Source: a virus. From it: 64,000 nt of DNA. The notes under the pieces were generated by a model. The model saw only the letters and a list, made by a program, of their open reading frames with translations, had not been told where the DNA came from and ran no database searches. The stretch is taken from IMG/VR virus record IMGVR_UViG_3300035698_016806, positions 38,563 through 102,562 of that record. One strand, given 5' to 3'. The position numbers were made by a program, and so were the translations under genes. Position 1 is the first letter of the stretch, and each line of letters begins with the position of its first letter. Below, piece after piece: positions 25,801 to 35,000 of this stretch.

Positions 25801-28785
25801 ATATCTACATATACGAGGCAATGGACTAATATAACTTCTATGTCGGAGACAACATCTCAAGTAACCTATACGGTTACAGTTGTTGATAAGACTGGTATAG
25901 AAACTGAACATGAAGTAACACAATCATTAAGCCAAAGTCCAAGTGGTGATACTGGTGATAACGCCCAAATAGTAAGAGTAACAGGAAATCAATCATTCAA
26001 GTATTTAGATGGTGCGACTGATCCAACTGAAACTACCATAACCCTAACTGCCACATTATCTGGAGAACTAACCACATATGATTGGGAATACTGGAATGGA
26101 TCATCTTGGACAAACTTATCAGGAACACAAACGTCAGCCACGTACAGTCTTTTGCCCACTAATGCTGCTTGGGGTTCTGATACATCTTTAAGAGTAAGGT
26201 GTTTATCAGGTACTATATTTGATGAAATATCTATAGCGAAATTGTATGATGGAACAAACACAGTTTCAGGATATCTCACCAATCCAAGTAGCCCTTTATC
26301 TGCATTGTATGACGGTACAGGATATAGTTTAACCACGTCTGGTGGAACTTTCAAGGTTTTCAAAGGCATTACTGATGTAACAACGTCAAGTTCATTTGCT
26401 GGAACTACAACCAAGAACGGGTTAACTTTTACAATTAATTCAAGTACTGGTGTATACGTATTAACTGGTGGTTCTTGGACTTCTGATTCAGAAACATTCA
26501 CTGCTACAGCAACTTACGAGGGTACAGTAATCTCGAAAGTTTACACTATCTCTAAAGCAAAAATGGGCGATGATGGAACCAACGGAAAAACTTATGTTCT
26601 AAATATTACAGGAGGATCAAGAACTTTTACTTGGGATTCTGCTGGAACAAGTTATACTCCTGGTCCTGCAACTGCACTAACCGCTGAATTAAGAGAGGAT
26701 GGTGTTGTAGTCGCTCCTACGTATGCGTGGACAACTGGAGGAACTTCCGTTGGGCTAATTTCTGGATCAGGATCTACTTCAGTATTTACTCCTACTGTTA
26801 CAAATACCTGGGATGAAACCAAGGGAACAAACTGGATATCAGTAACTTGTGTTTTCGCTGGACAAACAATAAAACAAACTATTCCAATTTCTTGTTCTAA
26901 GATTGGAAATGTTGGAGTGGATGCTACTAATTGGAGCAGTGACATTGTGTTCACCTCTACTGATCATAATGATATTGCATGGGCAGGACCATCAGGGTCA
27001 ACAGGACGTATAGATAGTGCCGAGGGTTCATATACTGGAATTAGTGGTGGGACCAAATTAGGGATGACAACTGGATATTATGTTTATTTTGATCCAACTT
27101 CCTCAACAATACTTAAAACGACAACAAGCCCTGCAACGGCTGTTGGTATTGGAAATGTTATCCTTGCTTATGCAATTAATAATCCTGATGGTGTTGGAAC
27201 ATTAGCAATTCTTAATGTTTTTGGTGGCACTGGTGGTTCGGTTGTTGCAGCCGATCAAGTTACCGCAAATTCCATTTCAGCCATATCTACAAATGTTGGA
27301 GTACTTATAACTGGAGTGATTCAAAATCCAACAGGCACATTTGTAATAAATTTAACTAATGGAACTATAAATGTGGCAAAAGCAGAAGGACTCACTGTCA
27401 ATGCTTCTGGTGGGTTAATTATTGGGAATGATGGGGATATTATTTTCCAGAACAGTGATGCAATACCTGCTACAGATGGTATACTTGAAAATAAAGACTA
27501 CACAGCACCAGTAGGAACTAAGAAAGTGTATATGGCTTTAAAGGCAGGACCAGACGGAGAAGATTATGTTGAAATTCCTGGGATTGTCTCCATTGTTAAC
27601 CCTCTTGTTACAGCAAGTATTAGACGAGGTCATCCCACAGATGGAGATATCGGTCTTCTGGGAACTCCATATGGTACTGCTTATGTTGAAAATCTTACTA
27701 TAGTTGGAAGTGGGAAAATATTACCAACAACCAATGGATCTTGTTGGATTGGTGATTCTACTCATCGTTTTGATAACGGATATATAAATGACATTCTTAT
27801 AACCACTCTCGATAGTACTGGTACATCTATTTCCCTTGAAGTGGATCTTGTCCCAAATGGCACACTCGACCTTGGATCATCGTCAGCACATTTTGCACTT
27901 GGCTACATTGACACTATTTATTGCAACACCAAAATCTCCACATCTCTTGTACAGTTCGACACTGGAACTGTAACTGGTGTTGACACAATATCAGTTGCAA
28001 AGGACGGTACTTATGATTGGATGGATTTTACAACTGATGATGCTATAATATTATCAGTAGGTAAGAGTGATTCAGGGAATGAAACTGTATATGCTTACAA
28101 CAAACTCCACAGTGTTGGGAACTTGTCTACTGGAGGGGATCTTGATTGTACCGGTACTGCTTCTGCAAATGTAAAAGCTTTTTTAATCGACCATCCCCTT
28201 GATCCTGAAAATAAACTACTCCGGTATTCTTCTATTGAAGGTCCAAAATGTGATCTTATTCATAGAGGAACTGTAAAAATGGTAAATGGATTCGCAACTG
28301 TGGATATAGATGCAGAATATGATCTTACACCGGGAACTTTTGAAGCTTTATGCCAAGATTCTGAAGTTACAAGTTTGATTACCAAAAATTCATTTGAGCG
28401 AGTAAAGTCAACAAGTATATTAGGTTCAGTATTTACAATTGAATCAGAATCAAACGAGTTTAATGGTGATGTTAATTGGGTTGTAATTGGTGAAAGAAAA
28501 GACCCTGCTATTCGGATAGCTGACACTACCGATGAAACAGGGCATTTAATAAACGAGGTTATTAAATCATCTCCTTTAGAAACTGCTCTTGATCCTATTA
28601 CCAAAGAAACAAACAGTATTGAAAAATCTGATGTAATTGAATCCGAAGTTGTTTCTATGCAATCTGCAAAAGGATATTATAGACATCCCACAGCCTATGG
28701 GAAAACAGAACCTACAAGAAACGTAACCTATAAATACAAAGCTAAGAAAGTAACACCTAACCCCAAAGAAGGAGAGAAAACATGA
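19861..28785 (+). CDS. giant gpI-gpJ-type tail tip protein fused to a central fiber
   Basis: At 2974 residues this is by far the largest product. Residues 1-150 are gpI-like: a ThiS-like beta-grasp (MSITLVKIPNPF to VNGVFIVGPYQDV), then two hydrophobic Ala/Gly segments. About 150-1000 match the gpJ tip domains (YGKNRLPGLLLNSY, then WLVWDLICNKAGISKERLIW, then the segment RAAIIRRGYDYGVFI). About 1000-1480 hold FN3-type beta sandwiches. A short collagen-like run lies near 1787-1808 (GVDGTDGTNGTDGSDG). The last 200 residues carry a fiber-tip pattern (FLIDHPLDPENKLLRYSSIEG, WVVIGERKDP). It would close the tail tip and contact the host receptor. Confidence 0.88.
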   Translation: MSITLVKIPNPFQPEINKKEYFDFESDRLHTYLKDIPFHHEDINFVVAVNGVFIVGPYQDVIIEDHAIISVTAKVEATGMAASAATATISSSAGATGVITSLATAFEFGGIAGAVAYASVYVLTSFVIGYGMSMLASLLAPDIASEETPKTVYSWALDGVLNQEGINIPLIYGKNRLPGLLLNSYLSLDPIDKTDVTKLIDYLVVTGSDINFVLGAGTEIWDNDAGPNGNRVTSYDTSYLTSTSGIFTSTDFPINDAGDTTTTFIMGVVGSTTNDGSYRCMVDTANKLWVYSRSSGSDFADRGRTLTSEVGTDGMKFLSPPTNDAHDDFLHIQLGLGIGPVDTISDLYIDAQNEENYSDENVSLDYRLGTATQDIMEGFDEVTETASKNEEVLYAEAPLVMTTPGVCDKVNVVVAFPNGVWNLDKTKGGIYKAQVSYSVEYKATTDPDTSYVFKQFQNFDEDGDPYTVLHNYRSFWAASRTEIKHKIVFEDLARDQYDIRVTKLTVDSEVSDIMNTLIFSYVQGVYAEILSYPGLAMYSVAIKASTQFSGGIPQVSVSVDKKTLSIWDKSSTPYWDTTKLATNPAWLVWDLICNKAGISKERLIWEDFKDWADYCDENVADSGDLPEKRFEVNIIISEGNFWDNIQKVAKIGRAAIIRRGYDYGVFIDKWEGTTPVVSHVFNSGNIIEDSFELHYIPSNDRANIIEVEYSDADQEYTRQIVSAFSSDYLDEDKIVRKAVITIDAAISQAQAMREAVYRINSNVLLNKIITFDAFSDSFTCVVGDLFHFQHEDVSYNYQVSGRIVSATQYTVTLDQEVELIAGISYNILIRIGSIAGDNNNIYEKQITNVPGLTSELTLLSAAGWDTIPEKFDLFTFGEVGTYDKIYKITGVTGEVDSVRTITGGEYVPEIFTNNDAEVITDNIRKLKIQKAMSVIVNEFLAYNPDGSFSVHAQVVWSQYFSHISTIWEVWMSSISENANGTSSESDPAKIRTGRSIMSIEVKDILETGITYKFYINVKGQGPYDHGTNTKQITIAGLTAPPADISVFAATWNPVTLNVEFSWTEIGDIDLEYYFIREGVAWLGGDDIVWPLKGNATVNLAIPLTGDLTEKTYWMKGVDTTGNPSAIEAQALVGGLAVPLEIDTTVGTVLNFDGEWDIPTHKVKLTWDAVLLSDGVTLNPHIDRYEIYHGFAWATSVKSGPYPSGDVTEIYFDVEEGTNGNRTYWIRAVDTAGNYADIAGTPPVPHSSKVVAIDTSLSNGMVPVGLTATSDSIINEDGTNSAILIVSCTAMNLVTYPEFLKYSIEITNKTESPLKPVIYEYPLDVNTFTFPAIPNTSYGIRIRSVDIRGNFFDWSTEFPITSAYDTTAPAVPTGLTATSSWASIVLTWTITDVADLSHFVIYRRTVNSSPGSAYVIGQIAKSISGTASMYIDSPPTSDSYYYWVRSVDRTGNTSTYSASAIGQTGTINSMDNTLASVIAMEDDQVLSVTEKSAWRTQWVSLESAYDVLIAFAASLSVSSTTFAGLYTTLHEYLRDDLHVWDQQTVSHSITGTALTSKTTAYFDEFTTLTNACNEEAKVSTTLSSLTNDSCTVTTYADGSGGTYSTGNTTTTMQIFTGTTLQTGWSFSKVEGSGLNATLGSSSGICVITSLTDATDESYVTITASKSGYSNQTSTFTISKSKTGAEGTPLVNRWLTSSVGAIGKSEAGDYNPTTITFYAWTQTGEDAPTAFTGGMRVYENTTLKDYGGVPSITRTPSPTGVDSVTCKLYTTTSYSVLLDTEGVPVVFDGDAGVDGTDGTNGTDGSDGIDGRTVNITATDYSIEYNIHGNTPNPSTIPITATKHNSTGDAYYNFEVDGVTKQHTTSNTYTYSCPSSISGDPQKITVELREDGTGTSLLATDETTIAKLQEASGATTITLSNPAHTMYTDFGGANLDVSGSGNDIKVWIGTTPIPYDGTSSYATPSFRISTAVTTGLVIDSPSTISTYTRQWTNITSMSETTSQVTYTVTVVDKTGIETEHEVTQSLSQSPSGDTGDNAQIVRVTGNQSFKYLDGATDPTETTITLTATLSGELTTYDWEYWNGSSWTNLSGTQTSATYSLLPTNAAWGSDTSLRVRCLSGTIFDEISIAKLYDGTNTVSGYLTNPSSPLSALYDGTGYSLTTSGGTFKVFKGITDVTTSSSFAGTTTKNGLTFTINSSTGVYVLTGGSWTSDSETFTATATYEGTVISKVYTISKAKMGDDGTNGKTYVLNITGGSRTFTWDSAGTSYTPGPATALTAELREDGVVVAPTYAWTTGGTSVGLISGSGSTSVFTPTVTNTWDETKGTNWISVTCVFAGQTIKQTIPISCSKIGNVGVDATNWSSDIVFTSTDHNDIAWAGPSGSTGRIDSAEGSYTGISGGTKLGMTTGYYVYFDPTSSTILKTTTSPATAVGIGNVILAYAINNPDGVGTLAILNVFGGTGGSVVAADQVTANSISAISTNVGVLITGVIQNPTGTFVINLTNGTINVAKAEGLTVNASGGLIIGNDGDIIFQNSDAIPATDGILENKDYTAPVGTKKVYMALKAGPDGEDYVEIPGIVSIVNPLVTASIRRGHPTDGDIGLLGTPYGTAYVENLTIVGSGKILPTTNGSCWIGDSTHRFDNGYINDILITTLDSTGTSISLEVDLVPNGTLDLGSSSAHFALGYIDTIYCNTKISTSLVQFDTGTVTGVDTISVAKDGTYDWMDFTTDDAIILSVGKSDSGNETVYAYNKLHSVGNLSTGGDLDCTGTASANVKAFLIDHPLDPENKLLRYSSIEGPKCDLIHRGTVKMVNGFATVDIDAEYDLTPGTFEALCQDSEVTSLITKNSFERVKSTSILGSVFTIESESNEFNGDVNWVVIGERKDPAIRIADTTDETGHLINEVIKSSPLETALDPITKETNSIEKSDVIESEVVSMQSAKGYYRHPTAYGKTEPTRNVTYKYKAKKVTPNPKEGEKT

Positions 28786-29108
28786 AAAAGTTGTTGATCG
28801 TTTTATTTATCAGTTTGTTTGTTTGTGGAAATGCATTGGCATTTACAGCACATCGAAAAGGGCAAGTTATTTACAGGGAATGGCAAGGAAACAAGAGTGT
28901 TTACCTTGTTTTAATTGGTGATGAAACAGTTGAAGTGTCAAGTAGTGAGGTTACTGCCTACATTGGGGATGATGTAATGGTGTTAATTGATAGATTACCT
29001 TACAGTCCAAAATTATCTATTATTTATAAATTTATACCTCCAACACCTCCTCCTGGCAGTGAGTGGCATCCTCCAGAAGATACAAAACCACCGGGAACTA
29101 AATTCTAA
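28782..29108 (+). CDS. small exported protein
   Basis: The 108-residue product has a clean signal peptide (MKKLLIVLFISLFVCGNALA, cleavage after ALA) and a Pro-rich end (PPTPPPGSEWHPPEDTKPPG). The mature part is a small beta domain. It overlaps the fiber gene by ATGA, so it is co-translated with it. An envelope role such as superinfection exclusion or help in lysis is possible but not shown. Confidence 0.75.
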   Translation: MKKLLIVLFISLFVCGNALAFTAHRKGQVIYREWQGNKSVYLVLIGDETVEVSSSEVTAYIGDDVMVLIDRLPYSPKLSIIYKFIPPTPPPGSEWHPPEDTKPPGTKF

Positions 29109-29135
29109 GAAATTTAATCACTGTAAGGAATAAAA

Positions 29136-29576
29136 ATGAAACTACATAGAGATTTAAATTTACTGCATCCACATCTACATTCTTGTGTTAAGTTAATTCA
29201 ATCTAAAATAATTGACCCTCATAATGTACCCATTCGCATATTTGAAACTGGCAGAGATCATGAACGTCATCAAATGCTTTTGAAGAAAGGAAAGACTACA
29301 AGTGTTATTTCCAAACATTGGTATAATTTAGAAAATAGTCCTCCTTTGTATGCAACAGCAATATCATATGTTTACTTTGACACAAAATGGTCATGGAATT
29401 TAAGAGACTCTACCACAAATGCATGGTATAATTTGTTTGGAAATCTTGTTCTTGATCTATGTCCAGAGCTTCAATGGGGAGGGTATAGCAGAAAATCAGT
29501 GAATTTTTGTCATTTTGAATTGTCCCGGCCTTTCATTATTGACACTCTGAGCGTAATACCTTGTGTTTTAACGTAG
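29136..29576 (+). CDS. M15-like (VanY/endolysin-fold) protein, possibly degenerate
   Basis: The 146-residue protein resembles M15 peptidases: RIFETGRDHERHQMLLKKG corresponds to the conserved entry segment, SKHWYN to the first metal-binding SxH, and NFCHFELSRP to the last His strand. The region that normally reads GxAxD is expanded and changed (PPLYATAISYVYFD), so the metal Asp is uncertain. A second, canonical M15 enzyme lies at 36843. This copy may be a virion-associated or inactive relative. GTAAGGAATAAAA precedes the ATG. Confidence 0.6.
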   Translation: MKLHRDLNLLHPHLHSCVKLIQSKIIDPHNVPIRIFETGRDHERHQMLLKKGKTTSVISKHWYNLENSPPLYATAISYVYFDTKWSWNLRDSTTNAWYNLFGNLVLDLCPELQWGGYSRKSVNFCHFELSRPFIIDTLSVIPCVLT

Positions 29577-29595
29577 GTTCATTGAATATTGATGC

Positions 29596-29654
29596 AAGTG
29601 TATGATCGTTATTTTGAATGTCTATTAAACAGCACTTAAAACGATCATACACTT
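29596..29654. repeat. perfect 15-bp inverted repeat
   Basis: AAGTGTATGATCGTT (29596-29610) and AACGATCATACACTT (29640-29654) are exact reverse complements with a 29-nt loop. It may end transcription of the tail block or bind a regulator. The right arm is followed by AAATTTATC rather than a T-run. Confidence 0.75.
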
Positions 29655-29679
29655 AAATTTATCTACTTGAAATTTTTAC

Positions 29680-29740
29680 TTGACATTACGTAAAATAATA
29701 GAAATTTCTTGACAAAATTGATTTTAACGTGAAATATAAA
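29680..29740 (+). promoter_or_regulatory. possible promoter pair before the fiber/decoration genes
   Basis: Two TTGACA boxes lie 29 bp apart (29680-29685 and 29709-29714). The second is followed by the AT-rich GAAATATAAAG, with AAATAT at 17-bp spacing and TATAAA at 20-bp spacing. The pairings are imperfect, so this is only a candidate for a promoter reading into the repeat-protein gene at 29803. Confidence 0.35.
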
Positions 29741-29802
29741 GAATCTTTACTGGGTTGATTAACTGATTAAACAATAATAGGAAGAAATGGGTAAAAGGTA
29801 TT

Positions 29803-30852
29803 ATGTCTTTTCTGCTTTTAGAAACTGGTGATGGGCTTTTATTAGAGACAGGTGATAATCTTCTACTTGAGATATCCTTAGTCAATCTTTTTGTTTCTTT
29901 ATCTAATTCTTCTAATACCACTGCCATTGATTTTAATTTAACAAGAGATTTACTGATAAGTTTAAAAAATTCCTCAACCACAACTAATATTGATTTTGCA
30001 TATATTAGAAAACTTCTTGTTAACTTAGAAAATTCGTCCACCACAACAAGTATTGATTTTGTTTTATTACGGGAATTATTTGTTAGTTTGGGAAATGTAT
30101 CCAACACAACTGATATCGACATAATTCTATTAGGAATAATTTTATTTGTTGCAAGTATTTCCAATACATCGTCAACTTCTGATATTGATATTTCATTTAT
30201 AAGGGAGTTTTTTGTTAGTTTGGAGAATAGTACAAATTTAACTGACATAGATATTAGTTTTATAAAGAATTTTTTGGTTTCATTATCAAATATTTCATCT
30301 ACATCTGAAATAGATAAAGTAATTTTAAGGGAATTGTTTGTACGGATTGCTAATAATTCTGAAACATCCAGTATATATGCATCTATTGGTAGAATTTTAT
30401 TTGCTTCATTGACTAACACTTCATATATGTCAGATATTAGCATTGCTTATGCAAGAATATTTTTTGCTTCTATTGCAAATCAATCAAACCTAAGTGCTTT
30501 AGACATAGCAAAAAAGATCAACTTTTATGTAGATCTTACTAATTTTTCAAGTCTTACGGATATTGAATCATATATTAAACGACTCTTATCTGTTAATTTA
30601 ACCAATCAAAGTTTAGTTTCTGATGATATTGAGAAGGTGTTTAGTTCATTCAAACTTTTTGCTTGTGATGTTTTGGGTTTGGACGCAACACAAACCACTT
30701 TCACTACTTCTTTAACACAAGATACTTTTTCTGTTACTTTAGATGATGGTTCTTTTGGAGTTGTTCTAACACAGGACACTCTTACTGTTACTTTGGAAAG
30801 CGAAGACTATACAATTTTACTAACACAAGATGACTTTACAAATAATTGCTAA
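29803..30852 (+). CDS. repeat protein built from about twelve 21-residue units
   Basis: The 349-residue protein starts with a doubled LLLETGD motif found at the start of some phage virion proteins. Residues 28-282 are about twelve repeats of a mostly 21-residue unit with the form [LF]xVSLxNSSxTTxIDFxxIR, one of them slightly longer. The end has three repeats around LTQDTFSVTL and VLTQDTLTVTL. Each unit looks like a strand, an Asn/Ser turn, an IDI strand and a short basic link, suggesting a beta-solenoid or a stack of beta-arches. It probably belongs to the virion exterior because of its neighbours. Function not recognised. Confidence 0.75.
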   Translation: MSFLLLETGDGLLLETGDNLLLEISLVNLFVSLSNSSNTTAIDFNLTRDLLISLKNSSTTTNIDFAYIRKLLVNLENSSTTTSIDFVLLRELFVSLGNVSNTTDIDIILLGIILFVASISNTSSTSDIDISFIREFFVSLENSTNLTDIDISFIKNFLVSLSNISSTSEIDKVILRELFVRIANNSETSSIYASIGRILFASLTNTSYMSDISIAYARIFFASIANQSNLSALDIAKKINFYVDLTNFSSLTDIESYIKRLLSVNLTNQSLVSDDIEKVFSSFKLFACDVLGLDATQTTFTTSLTQDTFSVTLDDGSFGVVLTQDTLTVTLESEDYTILLTQDDFTNNC

Positions 30853-30868
30853 TCAGGAGAATATTTAA

Positions 30869-31693
30869 ATGGGGACTTTAACAAACTTTGCAACAACGAA
30901 ATTGGTAGACCATGTGTTTAAATCCGCATATACCACAATAGCCACTTTATACCTGACTCTTTGCACAACTGCACCAACCGTAGCAAGTACTGGTTCAAAT
31001 ATTGTGGAAACTGATTATGGTGATTATGCAAGGACTTCGTTTACATCCACTTTCTTCAATGCTGCTGCATTAAGAAAGATTGTTCAGGCATTAGACATTG
31101 AGTTTGAAACAGCAACAGGAGTCAGCGCCAGTAATATTACTCATTATGCTATATGTGATGCGTTAACTGGTGGTAATGTTCTTGGGTTTGGATCATTCAT
31201 TACACCTTGGAATGTTGTATCAGGAAACACACCAAAAATAGTTGCTGGAAAGATTGAGATTTCGTTAAATGCAAGTGTTGATGGATTCACGGATATTGCC
31301 GTTCATAAAATGTTGAATCTTATGTTCAGAAATGTAGCGTGGACAACTCCAAGTACAACTCTTCATTTTGGTCTTGCAAAAACAATTATTGCAGATGCGG
31401 AATCCATGACTGATATTAATGAATGTTCTGGGAATAATTATGCACGACAACCTGTACCAGCATCAAGTTTTGACGCAGCAGTAGCAGGAGTTACGACCAA
31501 TAATGTGGATATTACTTTTAATGTTCCTACTGATACCTGGGGATTAGTTACTTCCTTAATCGTTGTAAATAATTTATCAGGAACCACAGGAGATTTACTG
31601 GCATTTGACAATACACATATTGTAGATCAGACCCCTACCACAGATGATACAGTTACAATTCCATCCGGTGGGTTTGATTGTGATCTTGACTAA
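30869..31693 (+). CDS. virion appendage protein with a duplicated domain
   Basis: The 274-residue protein consists of two halves with the same layout. The first has LYLTLCTTAPTVAS, DYGDYARTSF and ITHYAICDALTGGNVLGFG. The second has LHFGLAKTIIADAES, GNNYARQPVP and LIVVNNLSGTTGDLLAF. This is the layout of small phage fiber or decoration domains that bind at the tail tip or head. TCAGGAG precedes the start at a slightly long distance. The exact role is unknown. Confidence 0.7.
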   Translation: MGTLTNFATTKLVDHVFKSAYTTIATLYLTLCTTAPTVASTGSNIVETDYGDYARTSFTSTFFNAAALRKIVQALDIEFETATGVSASNITHYAICDALTGGNVLGFGSFITPWNVVSGNTPKIVAGKIEISLNASVDGFTDIAVHKMLNLMFRNVAWTTPSTTLHFGLAKTIIADAESMTDINECSGNNYARQPVPASSFDAAVAGVTTNNVDITFNVPTDTWGLVTSLIVVNNLSGTTGDLLAFDNTHIVDQTPTTDDTVTIPSGGFDCDLD

Positions 31694-31706
31694 AAGGAGT
31701 TAATCA

Positions 31707-32039
31707 ATGGCAACCGACACAGTAATATGTTATGAAGACCGTGATAATTCATTTTTTGTTACATTAAAGATAAATGATGTAACATTGACAGAAGGTCAAA
31801 TGGATTTGCTTACTAAATTTGAAATCAAATATTCTGGTGTTTATTATGATTCTGATGATTTTCCTTTAGCTTTTGTTCGTGATGATGAAAATGGAACAGT
31901 ACAAATTAAACCCGTTGAATTAGGGTTGGTCGTAGGCTCTGATAAGACCGAGTTTCTTGTTTATGATGCTGGTGCATATTCAAATGGATTGATGTGGGAT
32001 CAGTTCAAACTAAAAATGAAAGGTGATGTTACCATTTAA
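31707..32039 (+). CDS. hypothetical virion-cluster protein
   Basis: The 110-residue beta-rich protein (ENGTVQIKPVELGLVVGSDK then TEFLVYDAGAYSNGLMW) looks like a small Ig-like or jelly-roll fold. It starts after AAAGGAG, and the next fiber gene follows it by 11 nt. A spacer or collar role between decoration protein and fiber is plausible only from context. Confidence 0.6.
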   Translation: MATDTVICYEDRDNSFFVTLKINDVTLTEGQMDLLTKFEIKYSGVYYDSDDFPLAFVRDDENGTVQIKPVELGLVVGSDKTEFLVYDAGAYSNGLMWDQFKLKMKGDVTI

Positions 32040-32050
32040 GGGAGTATGTT

Positions 32051-35000
32051 ATGGCTGATGAAAAACTGACAGGTATACCACAATTAACAACACCTCCAAT
32101 AGCTGCGGATTTAATTTATGTTGTAATTGATATTGTTGGAACTCCCACAAGCATGTCCACTACTTTTGCGAATCTGGTTCTTGGGATTACTCTCGATGCC
32201 AGCGCAATAGAAATAACAGATTTAGCTGATTATTATGTTGCAGAAGATGTGGAGGGTGTCTTTGCGGAAATAGGAGAAACCAGAAGTATTAATGGATATG
32301 ATTTAACTGATCCTGATTCCCTTCCTGATTTAGCTTTTAATAATAGCACTCTGACATTTAGCTGTTCTGTTAAAAGTGGTCAATCAAGTTTTCATTTTTG
32401 GGCAGATGATAAGAAAATAATTAAAACTACGTCACAAAGCGTAGTTATTCCTGATATCACAGGCACATATTATATCATTTTTGATACCACAGGCACCCTT
32501 ATATATGTCAACCAAGATGCTGTAGCCCAAGATGACTTTTATGAACACGCTATTACTGGTTTGGTTTATTGGAATAAAACAGCCCAGGCAAGTATGGTTG
32601 GTGATGAAAGACATGGTATCTTAATGGACCCCAGAACCCATCATTATAATCACAGCACATTTGGGTCAAGATATGAAAGTGGTCTAAATATTAATGGGTT
32701 AGCTGATGCCAGTCCTACGTATACTGAAACAACAAGTGGATTTTTCTGGGATGAAGACATTCGACATACTCTTGCATTACAAAGCACTCATCCATTTATT
32801 TATAAATTAGGCGCAACTGGTGAATGGACTGGCACAACCCCCGATAACAAGGTTGGGTTTGAGAATGGAACTGGTGATGTTGTGTACAATGAGTGGACTG
32901 GCACAACTTGGCAATTAACCCAGAGTGCTGCTGCTACTGACTTTATGATTTACTTCATGATAGCAACCCCTGATATTCTTGGGTATAATGTTAAAAAAAT
33001 CATAGGTCAAAACGGTTATTCCACAAGAGGCAATGCAAGAGCAGCAATAGAAAGTGAGCTACAGAAACTCGTAATGGAAGGTCTTCCTTCACCTGAATTT
33101 ATATTCCTTTATGCTTATATTGTAAAAAGAAATGGTGATTTAGAGGACATGGCAGATGGCAGTCTCTACCTCGATTTACGCACAAGTAAAGGGGGTGTAG
33201 GAGGTAGTGTTAGTGGATTATCCAGTGTAGCTGCTGATGTAAGTATTGCTGATGCTGGAAATATTATAACTGCTACAGAAGTTGAGGGGGCATTACAGGA
33301 AAACCGCACAGCAATTGATTTTAATACTGCAAAAGTAACCAATGCAACACATACTGGTGAGGTTACTGGCTCTGAGGTATTAACAATCACTGACAATGTG
33401 ATTGATGAGTCCAATTTAAAACTGGATGAAGCGGGTTCTAATGATTATATATTAACAAAAGATACAGCGAAAACTGGTGGTATGAAGTGGTCTGCTCCTG
33501 CGGATGTTTCAGTAGAATTGGGTTTTGTAAACAAATCAAATTGGGTAGACGATGAACAAATCACAATCACTCTGGATACTCCCGCTGATGCTATTACTGA
33601 GGCCCATGTATCTGTCTATGAGGAAGTTCCCCAAGATACCCTTACAAATAATTCTTGGGACATCACAACAGGAGATACAGGTTTTACACTGGAAGACACA
33701 GCTTATGCTGTAACCCTGACACCAGGAGCCGTAACAGGCGGCTCAGTGAGCTTTACACTTGGATCTGGGTCTTGGGCATCAACAGATGTTTCTAAGATTA
33801 TCAAAAATGTGAGTTCTGGTGAAACTGGAGAAGCAAGAATTATCTCCATAGCAAGTGGTGTTGCTACTTGTCAGATTAGCATAGATTTTACCAACACTGA
33901 TGCAATTGCAAGTGGTGATTGGGAGATGGTTGCTGGTGAGTTTGTTAATGGTGCATTTGAATTGGGGTTTGCTGTTGATCCAGCTGTTGCTGGTGGTATT
34001 GCTGCTGTTTTTGAGAGTGCAAGTACATATTATACATCAGTAGTTATGATATCCGCTACCAAAGCAATTGTTTGCTACCAAGATGTTGGTAACTCCAGTT
34101 ATGGAACAGCTTGCATCTTAGACATTTCTGGTTCAACCATCACACCAGGAACACCAGCGGTTTTTGCGAGTTCTATTGTTACAACTACCTCAGTGGCAAT
34201 GCTAACATCAACCAAAGCAATTGTTTGCTACCAAGATGATGGTAATTTAGAATACGGCACAGCCTGTATCTTAGACATTTCTGGTTCAACCATCACACCA
34301 GGAACACCAGCGGTTTTTGCGAGTTCTGAAATCTTTTGGTCTTCAGTAGCGATGCTAACATCAACTAAAGCAATTGTTTGCTACAGAGATGATGATACTT
34401 CAAACTATGGCACAGCTTGCGTGTTAGACATTTCAGGGTCTATAATCACTCCAGCAACACCAGTGGTATTTGATAGCACATATGTTAACAGTCCATCAGT
34501 AGCGATGCTAACATCAACCAAAGCAATTGTTTGCTACCAAGATGTTGGTAACTCCAGTTATGGAACAGCTTGCATCTTAGACATTTCTGGTTCAACAATA
34601 ACACCAGGAACACCAGCAGTTTTTGAGAGTGCATCTACCACATATACCTCAGTGGCAATGCTAACATCTACAAAAGCAATTGTTTGCTATCGGGATAACG
34701 GTAATTTAGAATACGGCACAGCCTGTATCTTAGACATCGTTACTTCGACAATTACCCCAGGAACACCAGTGGTCTTTGAGAGTGCAAGTACATATTATAC
34801 CTCAGTAGCAATGCTGACATCAGATCAGGCAATTGTTTGCTATAGAGATGTTGGTAACTCCAGTTACGGCACAGCTTGTGTGTTAGACATCGCTACCTCG
34901 ACGATCACCCCAGGAACACCAGCAGTTTTTGAAAGTGCAAGGTCTGACTATGTTGCAGTAACAGCACTGTCCTATTCAAAAGTAATAACCGTGTATAAAG

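Noticed and set aside
25989-26501. 170-residue minus-strand frame inside the giant fiber gene
   Set aside because: It lies wholly inside the fiber gene in opposite sense and shows only shadow composition.
29724-30443. 239-residue minus-strand frame opposite the 21-residue repeat protein
   Set aside because: It mirrors the repeats; the plus frame has an N-terminal motif known from virion proteins and a clear start, and the neighbours are on the plus strand.
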